Below, one piece after another: positions 5,833 through 6,014 of a stretch of 6,014 nt of DNA. Each line of letters begins with the position of its first letter. Within the stretch, counting starts at the first letter, position 1. Below the pieces are notes generated by a model. That model was not told the DNA's origin, did not search any database, and saw only the letters and a program-made list of their open reading frames with translations. The DNA lies in the NCBI GenBank assembly GCA_046484125.1, contig JAWOBX010000020.1, positions 1-6,014 on the forward strand, written 5' to 3'. Made by a program: the position numbers and the translations under genes. Origin of the DNA: JBGLNL01 sp046484125. Lineage in GTDB: Bacteria > Chloroflexota > Dehalococcoidia > SZUA-161 > SpSt-899.

Positions 5833-6014
5833 TTAACAGGCCGGCGACTGTCTCGCGCCGGACTCTTTGCCCGTATAATACCTTGTGGCGCCCCTGATAG
5901 CAACCGGACTGATGATGAATTTATAAATCCTTTTCCCCGCCCGCCGGTTCTTATTGATTCGGTGCCACCTCCGGCGGACATTTCCCACCCAACCACCCTT
6001 GTTCATCTCGGGGG
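5833..6014 (-). CDS. Possible 3' end of an upstream gene (basic tail, unidentified)
   Basis: A minus-strand frame is open from the window edge to a TAA at 5833-5835, about 60 codons, ending 22 bases before the SQD1-like start. The peptide is strongly basic (VRRRWHRINKNRRAGKRIYK) followed by a short hydrophobic stretch (FIISPVAI) and a polar tail. Spacing to the next gene is operon-like and the codon choice is plausible. I do not recognise a family. It might instead start at the ATG at 6006 as a 57-residue protein, or be a chance open frame overlapping a promoter. Confidence 0.35.
   Translation of the reverse strand, partial: PEMNKGGWVGNVRRRWHRINKNRRAGKRIYKFIISPVAIRGATRYYTGKESGARQSPAC
5841..5861 (-). 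promoter_or_regulatory. Leader hairpin upstream of the SQD1-like gene
   Basis: CCGGCG and CGCCGG (5841-5846 with 5856-5861) form a perfect six-base stem with a nine-base loop. It lies 30 bases before the start codon and just upstream of the Shine-Dalgarno sequence. No T-tract follows, so it is not a terminator. It could stabilise or regulate the leader, or simply be part of the preceding reading frame. Confidence 0.3.
5875..5903 (-). promoter_or_regulatory. Candidate sigma-70 promoter for the SQD1-like gene
   Basis: On the minus strand, TTGCTA (5903-5898) and TATTAT (5880-5875) are spaced by exactly 17 bases, matching four and five of six consensus positions. Transcription would start about 58 bases before the ATG at 5810. 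It lies inside a possible upstream reading frame, so it would be an internal promoter if that frame is real. Confidence 0.4.

Noticed and set aside
1..6014. CRISPR arrays, rRNA, tRNA genes, insertion sequences
   Set aside because: No regularly spaced repeats, no RNA gene signatures and no transposase-like frames were found on either strand.

Overview
The window looks like a bacterial chromosome segment of about 55% GC in which almost everything is on the minus strand. The phylum cannot be fixed without a search. The repeat-rich intergenic DNA, the ArgS sequence style and the presence of a selenoprotein would suit an anaerobic or environmental bacterium such as a Dehalococcoidia-type Chloroflexota or a deltaproteobacterium-like lineage; this is inference only.

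Layout from left to right. Bases 1-201 (+) are the 3' end of a left-handed beta-helix (hexapeptide repeat) protein of the gamma-carbonic anhydrase/acetyltransferase type. Bases 202-583 are non-coding and carry several palindromes and repeat units. Bases 584-2245 (-) are argS, arginyl-tRNA synthetase, with its own probable promoter immediately upstream.

Bases 2323-3929 (-) hold a tight four-gene cluster, read right to left: a SelW-like selenoprotein, a truncated NADPH-dependent FMN reductase/flavodoxin-fold gene, an omega-amidase-like carbon-nitrogen hydrolase, and a small DUF2007-type protein. Spacings are 0-9 bp, 15 bp and a 4-base ATGA overlap. The first gene is the hidden one: an in-frame UGA at codon 11 splits its reading frame, so an ordinary ORF search misses it. 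Read through as selenocysteine it gives a complete 72-residue Rdx/SelW domain with a C-x-x-U motif, and a good bacterial SECIS hairpin lies at the right distance after the UGA.

Bases 3930-4340 form an AT-richer gap with no convincing gene; its right part carries an inverted copy of a repeat also found at 402-431. Bases 4341-5810 (-) encode an SQD1-type UDP-sulfoquinovose synthase-like SDR enzyme with an unusual cysteine-rich N-terminal extension of about 69 residues. Bases 5833-6014 (-) carry an open, strongly basic frame that may be the 3' end of another gene just upstream of it.

Functionally, argS is housekeeping. The selW cluster combines thiol/selenol redox, flavin and amide-hydrolysis functions with no obvious single pathway. 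The SQD1-like gene suggests synthesis of sulfonated sugar for a sulfolipid or surface glycan. The selenoprotein implies that the host decodes UGA as Sec, although no sel genes are in this window.
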